Positions 34,482 through 41,405 of a DNA stretch of 41,405 nt are shown in pieces; the first letter of the stretch is position 1; the number at the start of each line of letters is the position of its first letter. The position numbers and the translations under genes were made by a program. The notes under the pieces were generated by a model that had not been told where the DNA came from, made no database searches, and worked only from the letters and a program-made list of their open reading frames with translations. The DNA is from Ideonella sp. MAG2 (GTDB lineage: Bacteria > Pseudomonadota > Gammaproteobacteria > Burkholderiales > Burkholderiaceae_C): assembly GCA_004359425.1 (NCBI GenBank), contig PTEU01000002.1, positions 1,446,346 through 1,487,750 on the forward strand, given 5' to 3'.

Positions 34482-34838
34482 ATGCCGTCCCATTCCCCCT
34501 CTCAACCACCGACCCCGCCGCCCGCACCTCGGCCGGATGATGGGCAAGGTTCGGTCGTGGCGGAGCGCAAGGCCGCCCGAACCAAACCACCGCGCATGTA
34601 TCAAGTGGTCATGCTCAACGACGATTTCACTCCGATGGAGTTCGTGGTGATGGTGTTGCAGGAATACTTTAGGCTCGATCTCGACGCTGCAACCCAGATC
34701 ATGTTGAAGATTCACCACGACGGTCGGGGCGTGTGTGGAGTATTTACAAAGGATGTTGCGGCGACGAAGGTCGAGCTGGTTCTCGCTGCCGCAAGACGAT
34801 CCGGACACCCGCTTCAATGCATTATGGAGGCCGCATGA
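34482..34838 (+). CDS. clpS: ATP-dependent Clp protease adaptor ClpS
   Basis: 118 residues: a disordered Pro-rich N-terminus ([15 protein letters not shown]), then the ClpS fold with the N-degron pocket [16 protein letters not shown] and the [17 protein letters not shown] segment with the conserved histidine pair. ClpS brings N-end-rule substrates to ClpAP. Overlaps clpA by four bases (ATGA). No good ribosome site precedes the ATG, while TATACT at 34470-34475 would start RNA at or next to the ATG, so the message may be leaderless. Confidence 0.95.
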   Translation: MPSHSPSQPPTPPPAPRPDDGQGSVVAERKAARTKPPRMYQVVMLNDDFTPMEFVVMVLQEYFRLDLDAATQIMLKIHHDGRGVCGVFTKDVAATKVELVLAAARRSGHPLQCIMEAA

Positions 34839-37147
34839 TTGCCCAAGAACTTGAAGTCAGCCTGCACATGGCGTTTGTCGAGGCCCGCCAGCAGCGACAT
34901 GAGTTCATCACGGTCGAGCACCTGTTGCTGGCTCTGTTGGACAACCCTTCGGCAGCGGAGGTGCTGAGGGCTTGCGCGGCCAATATCGAAGAGCTGCGCA
35001 AAAGCTTGGTGGCCTTTATCCGCGAAAACACGCCAACCGTGGGGGGAGCAGAAGAGGTTGATACTCAGCCCACTCTAGGCTTCCAGCGCGTCATCCAGCG
35101 CGCCATCATGCATGTCCAAAGCACGGGCGGCGGCAAGAAGGAAGTGACCGGTGCCAATGTCTTGGTCGCCATCTTTGGTGAGAAAGATTCCCATGCCGTC
35201 TACTACCTGCATCAGCAGGGGGTGACCCGCCTGGACGTGGTCAATTTCATTGCTCACGGCATCAAAAAATCGGACCCACCGGAGCCTGCCAAAGGCAGTG
35301 CCGAAGGCGGCAGCCCTCAAGAGGCTGAAAAGGAAGAGGGCGCAGAGGGCAAGGGTTCACCGCTGGAGCAGTTCACTGCCAACCTGAACCAAATGGCCAA
35401 GGACGGCAAGATTGACCCCTTGATTGGCCGCGAGCATGAAGTGGAGCGCGTGATCCAGGTGCTTTGCCGTCGCCGCAAGAACAACCCACTGTTGGTGGGG
35501 GAAGCGGGTGTTGGCAAAACGGCGATTGCCGAAGGCTTGGCGTGGCGCATTACCGAGGGCGATGTCCCTGAAGTGCTGGCCGACGCTACCGTCTATGCTC
35601 TGGACATGGGGGCATTGCTGGCGGGCACCAAGTACCGGGGCGATTTCGAGCAGCGCCTGAAGGGTGTGCTCAAACAACTCAAAGAGAGCCCGAAGTCAAT
35701 TCTGTTCATTGATGAGATCCACACCCTCATCGGTGCGGGTGCGGCCTCTGGCGGTACGCTGGATGCCTCCAATTTGCTGAAGCCAGCGCTCTCCAGCGGT
35801 GCCATGAAGTGCCTCGGTGCGACCACTTTCCAAGAGTACCGGGGTATTTTTGAGAAGGACGCCGCTTTGTCTCGCCGCTTTCAAAAGGTGGATGTGGTCG
35901 AGCCCTCTGTCGAGCAAACGGTTGAGATTCTCAAGGGTTTGAAGTCGCGGTTCGAGGAGCATCACAGCGTCAAGTACGCGCTGGGTGCCTTGCAAGCGGC
36001 TGCTGAGCTGTCTGCCAAGTACATCAATGACCGGCACCTGCCCGATAAAGCCATCGACGTGATTGACGAGGCCGGGGCTGCTCAGCGCATCTTGCCTAAG
36101 AGCAAGCAGAAAAAGACCATCACCAAGGCCGAGGTCGAAGAGATCGTGGCCAAGATCGCTCGCATTCCACCGGCCAGCGTGTCGGCGGATGATAGGGGCA
36201 AGCTCAAGAGCCTGGAGCGTGACCTGAAGAGTGTGGTGTTCGGACAAGACCCTGCTGTTGACGCCCTGGCGGCTGCTATCAAAATGGCGCGCTCAGGCCT
36301 TGGCAAGTCCGACAAGCCCATCGGTGCCTTCCTCTTCAGCGGGCCAACGGGGGTGGGCAAGACCGAAGTGGCCAAGCAGCTTGCCTATATTTTGGGCATT
36401 GAGCTGATCCGCTTTGACATGTCGGAATACATGGAGCGGCATGCCGTGAGCCGCTTGATCGGTGCGCCCCCGGGCTATGTGGGCTTTGACCAGGGTGGCC
36501 TGATGACCGAGGCCATCACCAAAAAGCCTCACTGCGTGCTGTTGCTCGACGAGATTGAAAAGGCTCACCCCGATGTCTTCAACGTGTTGCTACAGGTCAT
36601 GGACCATGGCACGCTGACGGACAACAACGGTCGCAAGGCTGACTTCCGCAACGTGATCATCATCATGACCACAAACGCCGGTGCGGAGACCATGCAAAAG
36701 TCCACCATCGGCTTCACCACGCGCCGCGAGCAGGGTGACGAGATGGGCGATATCAAACGCCTCTTCACGCCGGAGTTCCGCAATCGGCTGGACACCATCG
36801 TCAACTTCAAGGCGCTGGATGAAGAAGTCATCCTGCGTGTAGTGGACAAGTTCTTGCTGCAACTGGAGCAGCAATTGGCCGAGAAGAAAGTCGAAGTCAC
36901 TTTCTCTGACGCCTTGCGTAAGCACCTGGGCAAACGGGGCTTTGATCCCTTGATGGGCGCGCGACCCATGCAGCGCTTGATCCAAGACACCATCCGCCGA
37001 GCCTTGGCTGATGAGTTGCTGTTTGGTCGACTGGTTGACGGTGGTCGCCTGAGTGTGGATGTCGATGCGGAGGGCAACACCACCCTGGACATTCAACCCT
37101 CGGGCAAGAGTGGCGATAAGCCCAAGGCGGAGGCCGCCGCAGTTTGA
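34835..37147 (+). CDS. clpA: ATP-dependent Clp protease ATPase subunit ClpA
   Basis: 770-residue AAA+ unfoldase of ClpAP. N-domain (1-145; [20 protein letters not shown]) that binds ClpS, then D1 with Walker [10 protein letters not shown] and Walker [11 protein letters not shown], and D2 with GPTGVGKTE and [11 protein letters not shown]. The ClpP-docking loop [12 protein letters not shown] has the IGF tripeptide, and a short acidic/Ala tail closes the protein. The ATG at 34835 overlaps the clpS stop. Complete. A terminator follows 21 bp after the stop. Confidence 0.98.
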   Translation: MIAQELEVSLHMAFVEARQQRHEFITVEHLLLALLDNPSAAEVLRACAANIEELRKSLVAFIRENTPTVGGAEEVDTQPTLGFQRVIQRAIMHVQSTGGGKKEVTGANVLVAIFGEKDSHAVYYLHQQGVTRLDVVNFIAHGIKKSDPPEPAKGSAEGGSPQEAEKEEGAEGKGSPLEQFTANLNQMAKDGKIDPLIGREHEVERVIQVLCRRRKNNPLLVGEAGVGKTAIAEGLAWRITEGDVPEVLADATVYALDMGALLAGTKYRGDFEQRLKGVLKQLKESPKSILFIDEIHTLIGAGAASGGTLDASNLLKPALSSGAMKCLGATTFQEYRGIFEKDAALSRRFQKVDVVEPSVEQTVEILKGLKSRFEEHHSVKYALGALQAAAELSAKYINDRHLPDKAIDVIDEAGAAQRILPKSKQKKTITKAEVEEIVAKIARIPPASVSADDRGKLKSLERDLKSVVFGQDPAVDALAAAIKMARSGLGKSDKPIGAFLFSGPTGVGKTEVAKQLAYILGIELIRFDMSEYMERHAVSRLIGAPPGYVGFDQGGLMTEAITKKPHCVLLLDEIEKAHPDVFNVLLQVMDHGTLTDNNGRKADFRNVIIIMTTNAGAETMQKSTIGFTTRREQGDEMGDIKRLFTPEFRNRLDTIVNFKALDEEVILRVVDKFLLQLEQQLAEKKVEVTFSDALRKHLGKRGFDPLMGARPMQRLIQDTIRRALADELLFGRLVDGGRLSVDVDAEGNTTLDIQPSGKSGDKPKAEAAAV

Positions 37148-37168
37148 GCGCAGTGTAGGGTGACGCCC

Positions 37169-37200
37169 AAGGCCTGGCCACTGCGTGCCAGGCCTTTTTT
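37169..37200 (+). terminator. Rho-independent terminator of clpA
   Basis: AAGGCCTGGC (37169-37178), loop CACTGCGT, GCCAGGCCTT (37187-37196), T-tract to 37200. Ten-base-pair perfect stem. The T-tract ends on the complement of the mtfA stop codon. Confidence 0.93.
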
Positions 37201-37687
37201 CAGGCTCGCGACGCCGGGTCTTGCTGAAAGTAGTCACATCGGTCTCTCCCAGCCAAGTGGCATCCTGCCAGGACAACATGACCGGGCCGCCTTCCATTGC
37301 CTCTCCGCTCAGAGGCTCCTGCCACTCGTGTACCACACCGTCTTCGTCCATCCATTCACGCTGTGCCACGACCTCGTCGGGATGCACCACGATACCGACG
37401 AAGCCGTCGTACAGTGACAAGGGCAGGTTGAGCAGTGGCAGGCAAGCCTGGGCGGCGATGGCCACCGCCATGTCATCGGTCATCACCAAGCCGGAGGAGG
37501 CACTGAATTCTTTGCGCGAGAGGAACTCAGTCACCTTGTCATGCAGGCGTTGCTTCTCCTGTGCCGTCAGGGCGGTCAAGAAGGGGTAGTAGCTCAACAC
37601 TGCCGACCACAGCGCTTGGGGCGGTGCATGCCGGGACTGGTGCTTGCTTTGCCGCCACCCTGATAGAGGCTTAGTCCACCACGGCAT
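37200..37687 (-). pseudogene. mtfA: MtfA-like zinc peptidase, internal segment missing
   Basis: MtfA (DUF980) is a cytosolic zinc metallopeptidase of about 260-270 residues that titrates the regulator Mlc in enterics. Present are the N-terminal 150 residues (EFSASSGLVMTDDMAVAIAA, ACLPLLNLPLSLYDGFVGIV, LSGEAMEGGPVMLSWQD) and, in another frame from about 37235 to the stop at 37200, the family tail YFQQDPASRA. About 100 residues between, with the HExxH zinc motif, are missing. The ATG at 37687 overlaps the lpxH stop (TGATG). The frame continuing past the join into clpA antisense is not real. Confidence 0.85.
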
Positions 37688-38493
37688 CAGCAATCGTCTG
37701 GGCTCAAACGCAGCCAGCCCTCTGCGACCCAGCGCAGCACTTGGGCACGCGGGGTGGAGGCGTGGTCCAAGTCCCAGTCACTCAACACATGGCGGCAGGA
37801 GCCCTGGCCGAAGACTTCCGTGCCTGGGCGGTGGGTATGGCCATGCACCATCACGGCGCTCGGGCTAACTTGAAGCCACGCGGCGGCCAAGCTTAAGTCG
37901 ACGTCTGCATGACTGTGGTTGGGGTCTTGTTGATGCGCTTGGCTGGCAGAGCGCAAGGCCTGGGCCACAGCCAAGCGCTCGGCCAGCGGCTTGGCCAAAA
38001 AGGCGGCCTGCCAAGCAGGGCTGCGTACCTGTGCCCGGAACTGTTGATAGGCGTGATCCGCCACGCACCAAGCATCGCCATGGGTGAGCAAGGCTCTGCC
38101 GTGCGGGCTCGACAACAGGCAGGGGTCAGGCAGCTCAACAGCCCCAGTGGCGTCGAAGAAGCGTGAGCCCAGCAGAAAGTCGCGGTTACCTCGCATCAGC
38201 AGCAAAGGCCTGCCGCGGCTGAATTGGTGCAAAGCCCGGGTCAGGCGCGCCTCAAAGTCTTGGGCCAAGACATCGTCGCCGACCCAAGCCTCAAACACAT
38301 CGCCCAGCAAGACCAGGGCGTCGGCCCGGGTGTGCTGGAGGTAATGCTCAAACTTTACCACCGTGCGTGGCAGCTCGGGGCAAAGATGAAGATCAGAGAC
38401 GAAGTCGACGGTCTGGGCAGACAGCTCAAGCTGGGGTGGCGGCTCAACGGGCGGCAGTGCCTGGCCCCCCCCCGGAGAGCCTGGCTCAGACAA
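37687..38493 (-). CDS. lpxH: UDP-2,3-diacylglucosamine diphosphatase
   Basis: About 268-residue calcineurin-like metallophosphatase that makes lipid X in lipid A synthesis. Metal-binding blocks are visible in order: FVSDLHL (32-37), [29 protein letters not shown], and [11 protein letters not shown]. The start is uncertain: TTG at 38493 overlaps the ppiB stop by 8 bp, and the N-terminal 28 residues (Pro/Gly-rich) are unusual, so the true start may be further in. It is coupled to mtfA downstream by TGATG. Otherwise complete. Confidence 0.92.
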   Translation of the reverse strand: MSEPGSPGGGQALPPVEPPPQLELSAQTVDFVSDLHLCPELPRTVVKFEHYLQHTRADALVLLGDVFEAWVGDDVLAQDFEARLTRALHQFSRGRPLLLMRGNRDFLLGSRFFDATGAVELPDPCLLSSPHGRALLTHGDAWCVADHAYQQFRAQVRSPAWQAAFLAKPLAERLAVAQALRSASQAHQQDPNHSHADVDLSLAAAWLQVSPSAVMVHGHTHRPGTEVFGQGSCRHVLSDWDLDHASTPRAQVLRWVAEGWLRLSPDDC

Positions 38494-38989
38494 TCTCGAC
38501 GGCTTTCTCGATCAGCACAGGCTCTAGCGGCACGTCGCCATGGCCACTCTTGTTGCCGGTGCGGACCTTCTCAATGGCATCCACCACCTCGGTACCTGCC
38601 ACTACTGTGCCAAACACCGCATAGCCCCAGCCGCTCGAGGATTCTGAGCTGAAGTTCAGGAAGTCGTTCTTCTTGGTATTGATGAAGAACTGCGCCGACG
38701 CCGAGTGCGGAGCGCTGGTGCGGGCCATGGCAATGGTGTATCTCTCGTTTTTCAGGCCGTTATTGGCCTCATTCTGAATGGTCGCATCCGTGGGCTTTTG
38801 CGACATGTCGGCCGTCATGCCACCACCCTGGATCATGAAGCTCTTGATCACACGATGGAAGATGGTGCCATCGTAATGACCCTTGTTCACATAGTTCAAA
38901 AAGTTGGCCACGGTCAGTGGCGCTTTCAGCTCGTCCAACTCCAGACGAATCACGCCATGGTTGGTGGTCAGTTCTACGGTTTTTGTCAT
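38486..38989 (-). CDS. ppiB: Cytoplasmic cyclophilin-type peptidyl-prolyl isomerase
   Basis: 167-residue cyclophilin without a signal peptide. The active-site [19 protein letters not shown] (catalytic arginine), [18 protein letters not shown] and the closing [20 protein letters not shown] are canonical. Catalyses proline cis-trans isomerisation during folding. 4 bp after the exported paralogue ppiA, and its end overlaps lpxH. Complete. Confidence 0.96.
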   Translation of the reverse strand: MTKTVELTTNHGVIRLELDELKAPLTVANFLNYVNKGHYDGTIFHRVIKSFMIQGGGMTADMSQKPTDATIQNEANNGLKNERYTIAMARTSAPHSASAQFFINTKKNDFLNFSSESSSGWGYAVFGTVVAGTEVVDAIEKVRTGNKSGHGDVPLEPVLIEKAVEIV

Positions 38990-38993
38990 GGTG

Positions 38994-39581
38994 TCACGGC
39001 TCGATGATCGAGGCCTTTTTGATGAGAATGGGGTCGTTGGGCACGTTTTGGTGCGGGCCCTTGCTGCCGGTGGCGGCGCTCTTGATCTTGTCGACTACGT
39101 CCATACCGGCCACAACTTTGCCGAACACGGCATAGCCTTCGCCGTCGCGGGCATTGGCTTGGTCCAAGAATGGGTTGTCTCGCACATTCACAAAGAACTG
39201 GGCCGTGGCGGAATTGGGGTTGGCGGTGCGAGCCATGGCAATACTGCCGCGCACATTGTTCAAGCCGTTGCGGCTTTCCAGTGGAATGGGAGCACGGGTG
39301 GGCTTTTCTTTCATGTCGGCCGTCATGCCGCCGCCTTGGATCATGAAGTTGTCGATGACGCGGTGAAAGATGGTGCCGTCGTACTGGCCAGCCTTCACGT
39401 ATTGCACAAAGTTCGCTACCGTTTTGGGGGCTTTGTCTTTGTCCAACTGAATGACGATATCGCCCGCACTGGTGCTGAGTTGTACCTTTTGAGCCCATGC
39501 GGCACCAATGCCGGTGAAGATCATCAGGGCGCTCAAGGCGGTGGTTCGGGCCAGGCGGGGCAGGGCAGGGGTGTAGGTCAC
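38994..39581 (-). CDS. ppiA: Periplasmic cyclophilin-type peptidyl-prolyl isomerase
   Basis: 195 residues: an N-terminal signal peptide ([18 protein letters not shown], cut near residue 30) then a cyclophilin fold with [36 protein letters not shown] and [21 protein letters not shown] start at 39581 with GAAGGAG nine bases upstream (39591-39597). Works in the periplasm on outer-membrane protein folding. Divergent from cysS. Confidence 0.94.
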   Translation of the reverse strand: MTYTPALPRLARTTALSALMIFTGIGAAWAQKVQLSTSAGDIVIQLDKDKAPKTVANFVQYVKAGQYDGTIFHRVIDNFMIQGGGMTADMKEKPTRAPIPLESRNGLNNVRGSIAMARTANPNSATAQFFVNVRDNPFLDQANARDGEGYAVFGKVVAGMDVVDKIKSAATGSKGPHQNVPNDPILIKKASIIEP

Positions 39582-39754
39582 AGTGGAAGTCTCCTTCGCT
39601 ATACTGCCCCGATTCTATCGATCCCCGTCGAACTCACAGCCTTGTGGGTTGCATAGACGTTGGAATCGCTGCCCCCAACTCGAATGCCCCGCTGCTTTTG
39701 CCTCTGAAAGGAGTCGATCGGCGGGGGACACCGCTGTCTTTGACCCTGCTGCCG

Positions 39755-40596
39755 ATGAGCTTGCGCATCTTCAATTCGCTGACCCGCCAGGTCGAACCAT
39801 TCACGCCCATTGAGCCCGGTCATGTCCGGATGTATGTGTGCGGCATGACGATTTACGACCTCTGCCATATGGGGCACGCGCGGATGATGATGGCCTTCGA
39901 CGTGGTCTATCGCTGGTTGAAAGCGCGGGGCTACCGGGTAACCTATGTTCGAAACATCACCGACATTGAAGACAAGATCATTCGTCGGGCCGTTGAGCGG
40001 GGCATCTCGATTCGGGCACTCACGGACGAGATGATTGCGGCCCTGCACCAGGATATTGGTGCGATTGGTGTGAGCCGCCCCGACCACGAGCCGCGTGCCA
40101 CCGACTATGTGCCGCAGATGCTGAGTCTGATCCAGACATTGGAAGGCAAGGGCTTGGCCTACCGGTCCTCTAGCGGCGATGTGAACTTTGCGGTGCGCAA
40201 GTTTCCCGGCTATGGCAAGCTTTCCGGCAAGTCGCTGGACGACCTACGGGCGGGCGAACGTGTGGCCGTGGAAGGCAGCAAGGACGATATGCGCCCGCCG
40301 CACTCGCTGTGCTGTTCGATCTAGCGTCTGACATCAACAAAACCGGCTCAAGCGCCAGTGCGAGCGTGCTGCGGCAACTGGGGGCAACGCTCGGTATCTT
40401 GCAGCAACCGGCTGCCGAGTTTTTGAAGTCTGGGGCCAGCATGGGTGCCGAGGCCATTGAGGCCTTGATCGCCCAGCGCCAGGCCGCCAAGCTTGCCCGC
40501 AATTTTGCCGAGGCCGACCGTATTCGCGATGAGCTTGTTGCCGCTGGCATATTGCTGAAAGACTCGCCGCAGGGCACGATCTGGGTAAAGGCCTGA
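39755..40596 (+). pseudogene. cysS: Cysteinyl-tRNA synthetase, internal segment missing
   Basis: Class I synthetase, normally about 460 residues. From the ATG at 39755: zinc ligand C29 in [20 protein letters not shown] with the HIGH-type motif HMGH (38-41), and [16 protein letters not shown]. The frame is good to SKDD (40288), then stops at 40324 in the wrong frame. From about 40294, another frame resumes the family with [14 protein letters not shown] and ends properly at 40596 with [16 protein letters not shown]. About 180 residues between, including the other zinc ligands and the KMSKS loop, are missing. As the only cysS expected in a genome it must be intact in the cell, so this is probably a misjoin. 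Confidence 0.92.
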
Positions 40597-40597
40597 C

Positions 40598-41266
40598 GTG
40601 ACGCGCGCTACCGTTGGCGATGTGTCGCCGGACTTCGTGACACCCGCCTACTGGGACGAAGCTTGCAAGCACTTGATGAGGCGTGATCGGGTGATGAAGA
40701 AGCTCATCCCTCAGTTTGGTGAGGCTCGCCTGCAAAGCCGTGGCGATGCATTCACCACGCTGGCACGGTCGATTGTGGGGCAGCAGATTTCGGTGAAGGC
40801 AGCGCAGTCGGTTTGGGAGCGCTTTGCGGCCGTGGCCTCAGACAGCGAACGTCGGATACAGCCTGAACGCGTAATGGGCATGGACACGCCGGCGCTGCGT
40901 GCAGTGGGTTTGTCTGCCCGCAAATCAGAGTATTTGGCTGATCTGGCGCGGCATTTCGCCCACGAGCAAGTGCATGTTGGGCAATGGGACGCCATGGACG
41001 ATGAGGCCATCATCGACGAGTTGGTGGCGATCCGTGGCATTGGGCGCTGGACCGCCGAGATGTTTTTAATCTTTCACCTGATGCGCCCCAATGTGCTGCC
41101 CCTGGATGACCTGGGCTTGCTCAAGGGGATCAGCGTCAACTACTTCAGTGAAGAGCCTGTCTCGCGCGCAGAGGCCCGTGAGTTGGGTGAGGGCTGGGCC
41201 CCGTACCGGTCTGTGGCGACTTGGTATCTTTGGCGCAGCCTAGACCCAATACCCGTCAATTACTGA
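40598..41266 (+). CDS. HhH-GPD DNA-3-methyladenine glycosylase (AlkA-like)
   Basis: 222-residue base-excision glycosylase. A helix-hairpin-helix with VAIRGIGRWTAEMFLIFHL followed by the catalytic aspartate in LPLDDLGLLKG, and an earlier IVGQQISVKAAQSVWERF. It removes alkylated bases; it is shorter than E. coli AlkA because the N-terminal domain is absent, as usual in this family branch. GTG start at 40598, one base after the cysS stop. The gene order cysS-glycosylase-accA is common in Comamonadaceae. Confidence 0.92.
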   Translation: MTRATVGDVSPDFVTPAYWDEACKHLMRRDRVMKKLIPQFGEARLQSRGDAFTTLARSIVGQQISVKAAQSVWERFAAVASDSERRIQPERVMGMDTPALRAVGLSARKSEYLADLARHFAHEQVHVGQWDAMDDEAIIDELVAIRGIGRWTAEMFLIFHLMRPNVLPLDDLGLLKGISVNYFSEEPVSRAEARELGEGWAPYRSVATWYLWRSLDPIPVNY

Positions 41267-41346
41267 AACGTGCTGGCCCGCTGTGGATTCCCCGAATTCG
41301 CTGGCACACTGTCAACCTGTGAAAATACCCGAAAGGTATGGATCGC

Positions 41347-41405
41347 ATGAGCAAACGACATTTTCTAGACTTTGAGCAACCGATCGCCGAACTGGAATCG
41401 AAGAT
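41347..41405 (+). CDS. accA: Acetyl-CoA carboxylase carboxyltransferase alpha, start only
   Basis: The ATG at 41347 opens MSKRHFLDFEQPIAELESK, which matches the AccA N-terminus, and the window ends after 19 codons. AccA with AccD transfers CO2 from biotin to acetyl-CoA in fatty-acid synthesis. AAAGGTATGG is just upstream. The 80 bp before it after the glycosylase may hold its promoter. Confidence 0.85.
   Translation, partial: MSKRHFLDFEQPIAELESK

Overview
The window looks like ordinary chromosome from a betaproteobacterium of the order Burkholderiales, most likely family Comamonadaceae. This rests on gene order and protein style: exbBD-lpxK-Trm112-kdsB-adk, csp/clpS-clpA, ppiA-ppiB-lpxH, cysS-AlkA-like glycosylase-accA, and a ccoI-ccoS-ccoN-ccoO-ccoQ-ccoP-ccoG cluster followed by fnr and hemN. 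No phage, CRISPR array, insertion sequence, toxin-antitoxin pair or recognisable defence island was seen, and I did not find a new multi-gene system.

Layout. 1-2.4 kb: two broken transporters and rraA. 2.4-2.75 kb: convergent tRNA-Pro(UGG) and tRNA-Arg(UCU) sharing a bidirectional terminator. 3-6 kb: acyl-CoA dehydrogenase, phosphotransferase and Crp-type regulator on the minus strand. 6-13.6 kb: a FimV-like fragment, an aminotransferase, cbiX-cysB, lptF-lptG, pepA and holC. 13.6-18.8 kb: a broken branched-chain amino-acid binding protein and the envelope operon exbB-exbD-lpxK-Trm112-kdsB followed by adk. 19-23.6 kb: xseA, a truncated sodB, a two-component system and a DUF192 protein. 23.7-33.9 kb: the microaerobic respiration block, made of cbb3 oxidase structural and assembly genes, fnr, hemN and a SafE-like membrane protein. 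It carries a perfect FNR box (TTGAT-N4-ATCAA) inside ccoS, positioned as a class II activator site for ccoN. 34-39.6 kb: cold-shock protein, clpS-clpA, mtfA, lpxH and two cyclophilins. 39.7-41.4 kb: broken cysS, a DNA glycosylase and the start of accA.

The most striking property is structural. At about eleven points a recognisable protein stops or skips abruptly: near 941, 3076, 6090, 10663, 11796, 14200, 20918, 23680, 24175, 37238 and 40290. Each looks like a missing segment of roughly 0.1-0.8 kb. The damaged genes include cysS, lptF and lptG, which are normally indispensable, and the sequence starts with two abutting 19-bp Tn5 mosaic ends, as in a Nextera mate-pair junction. I therefore infer that most or all of these are assembly or scaffolding misjoins, not real gene decay. 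Apparent novelty such as a copper ATPase without its CPC motif or a short LptG should be read in that light.

How the genes work together: the cco block builds a high-affinity terminal oxidase. CcoI and CcoS handle copper delivery and cofactor insertion, CcoNOQP form the enzyme, CcoG/CcoH assist assembly, Fnr senses oxygen, and HemN makes haem without oxygen. The Lpt, Lpx, KdsB and ExbBD genes serve the outer membrane, and CbiX plus CysB suggest sirohaem and sulfur assimilation.
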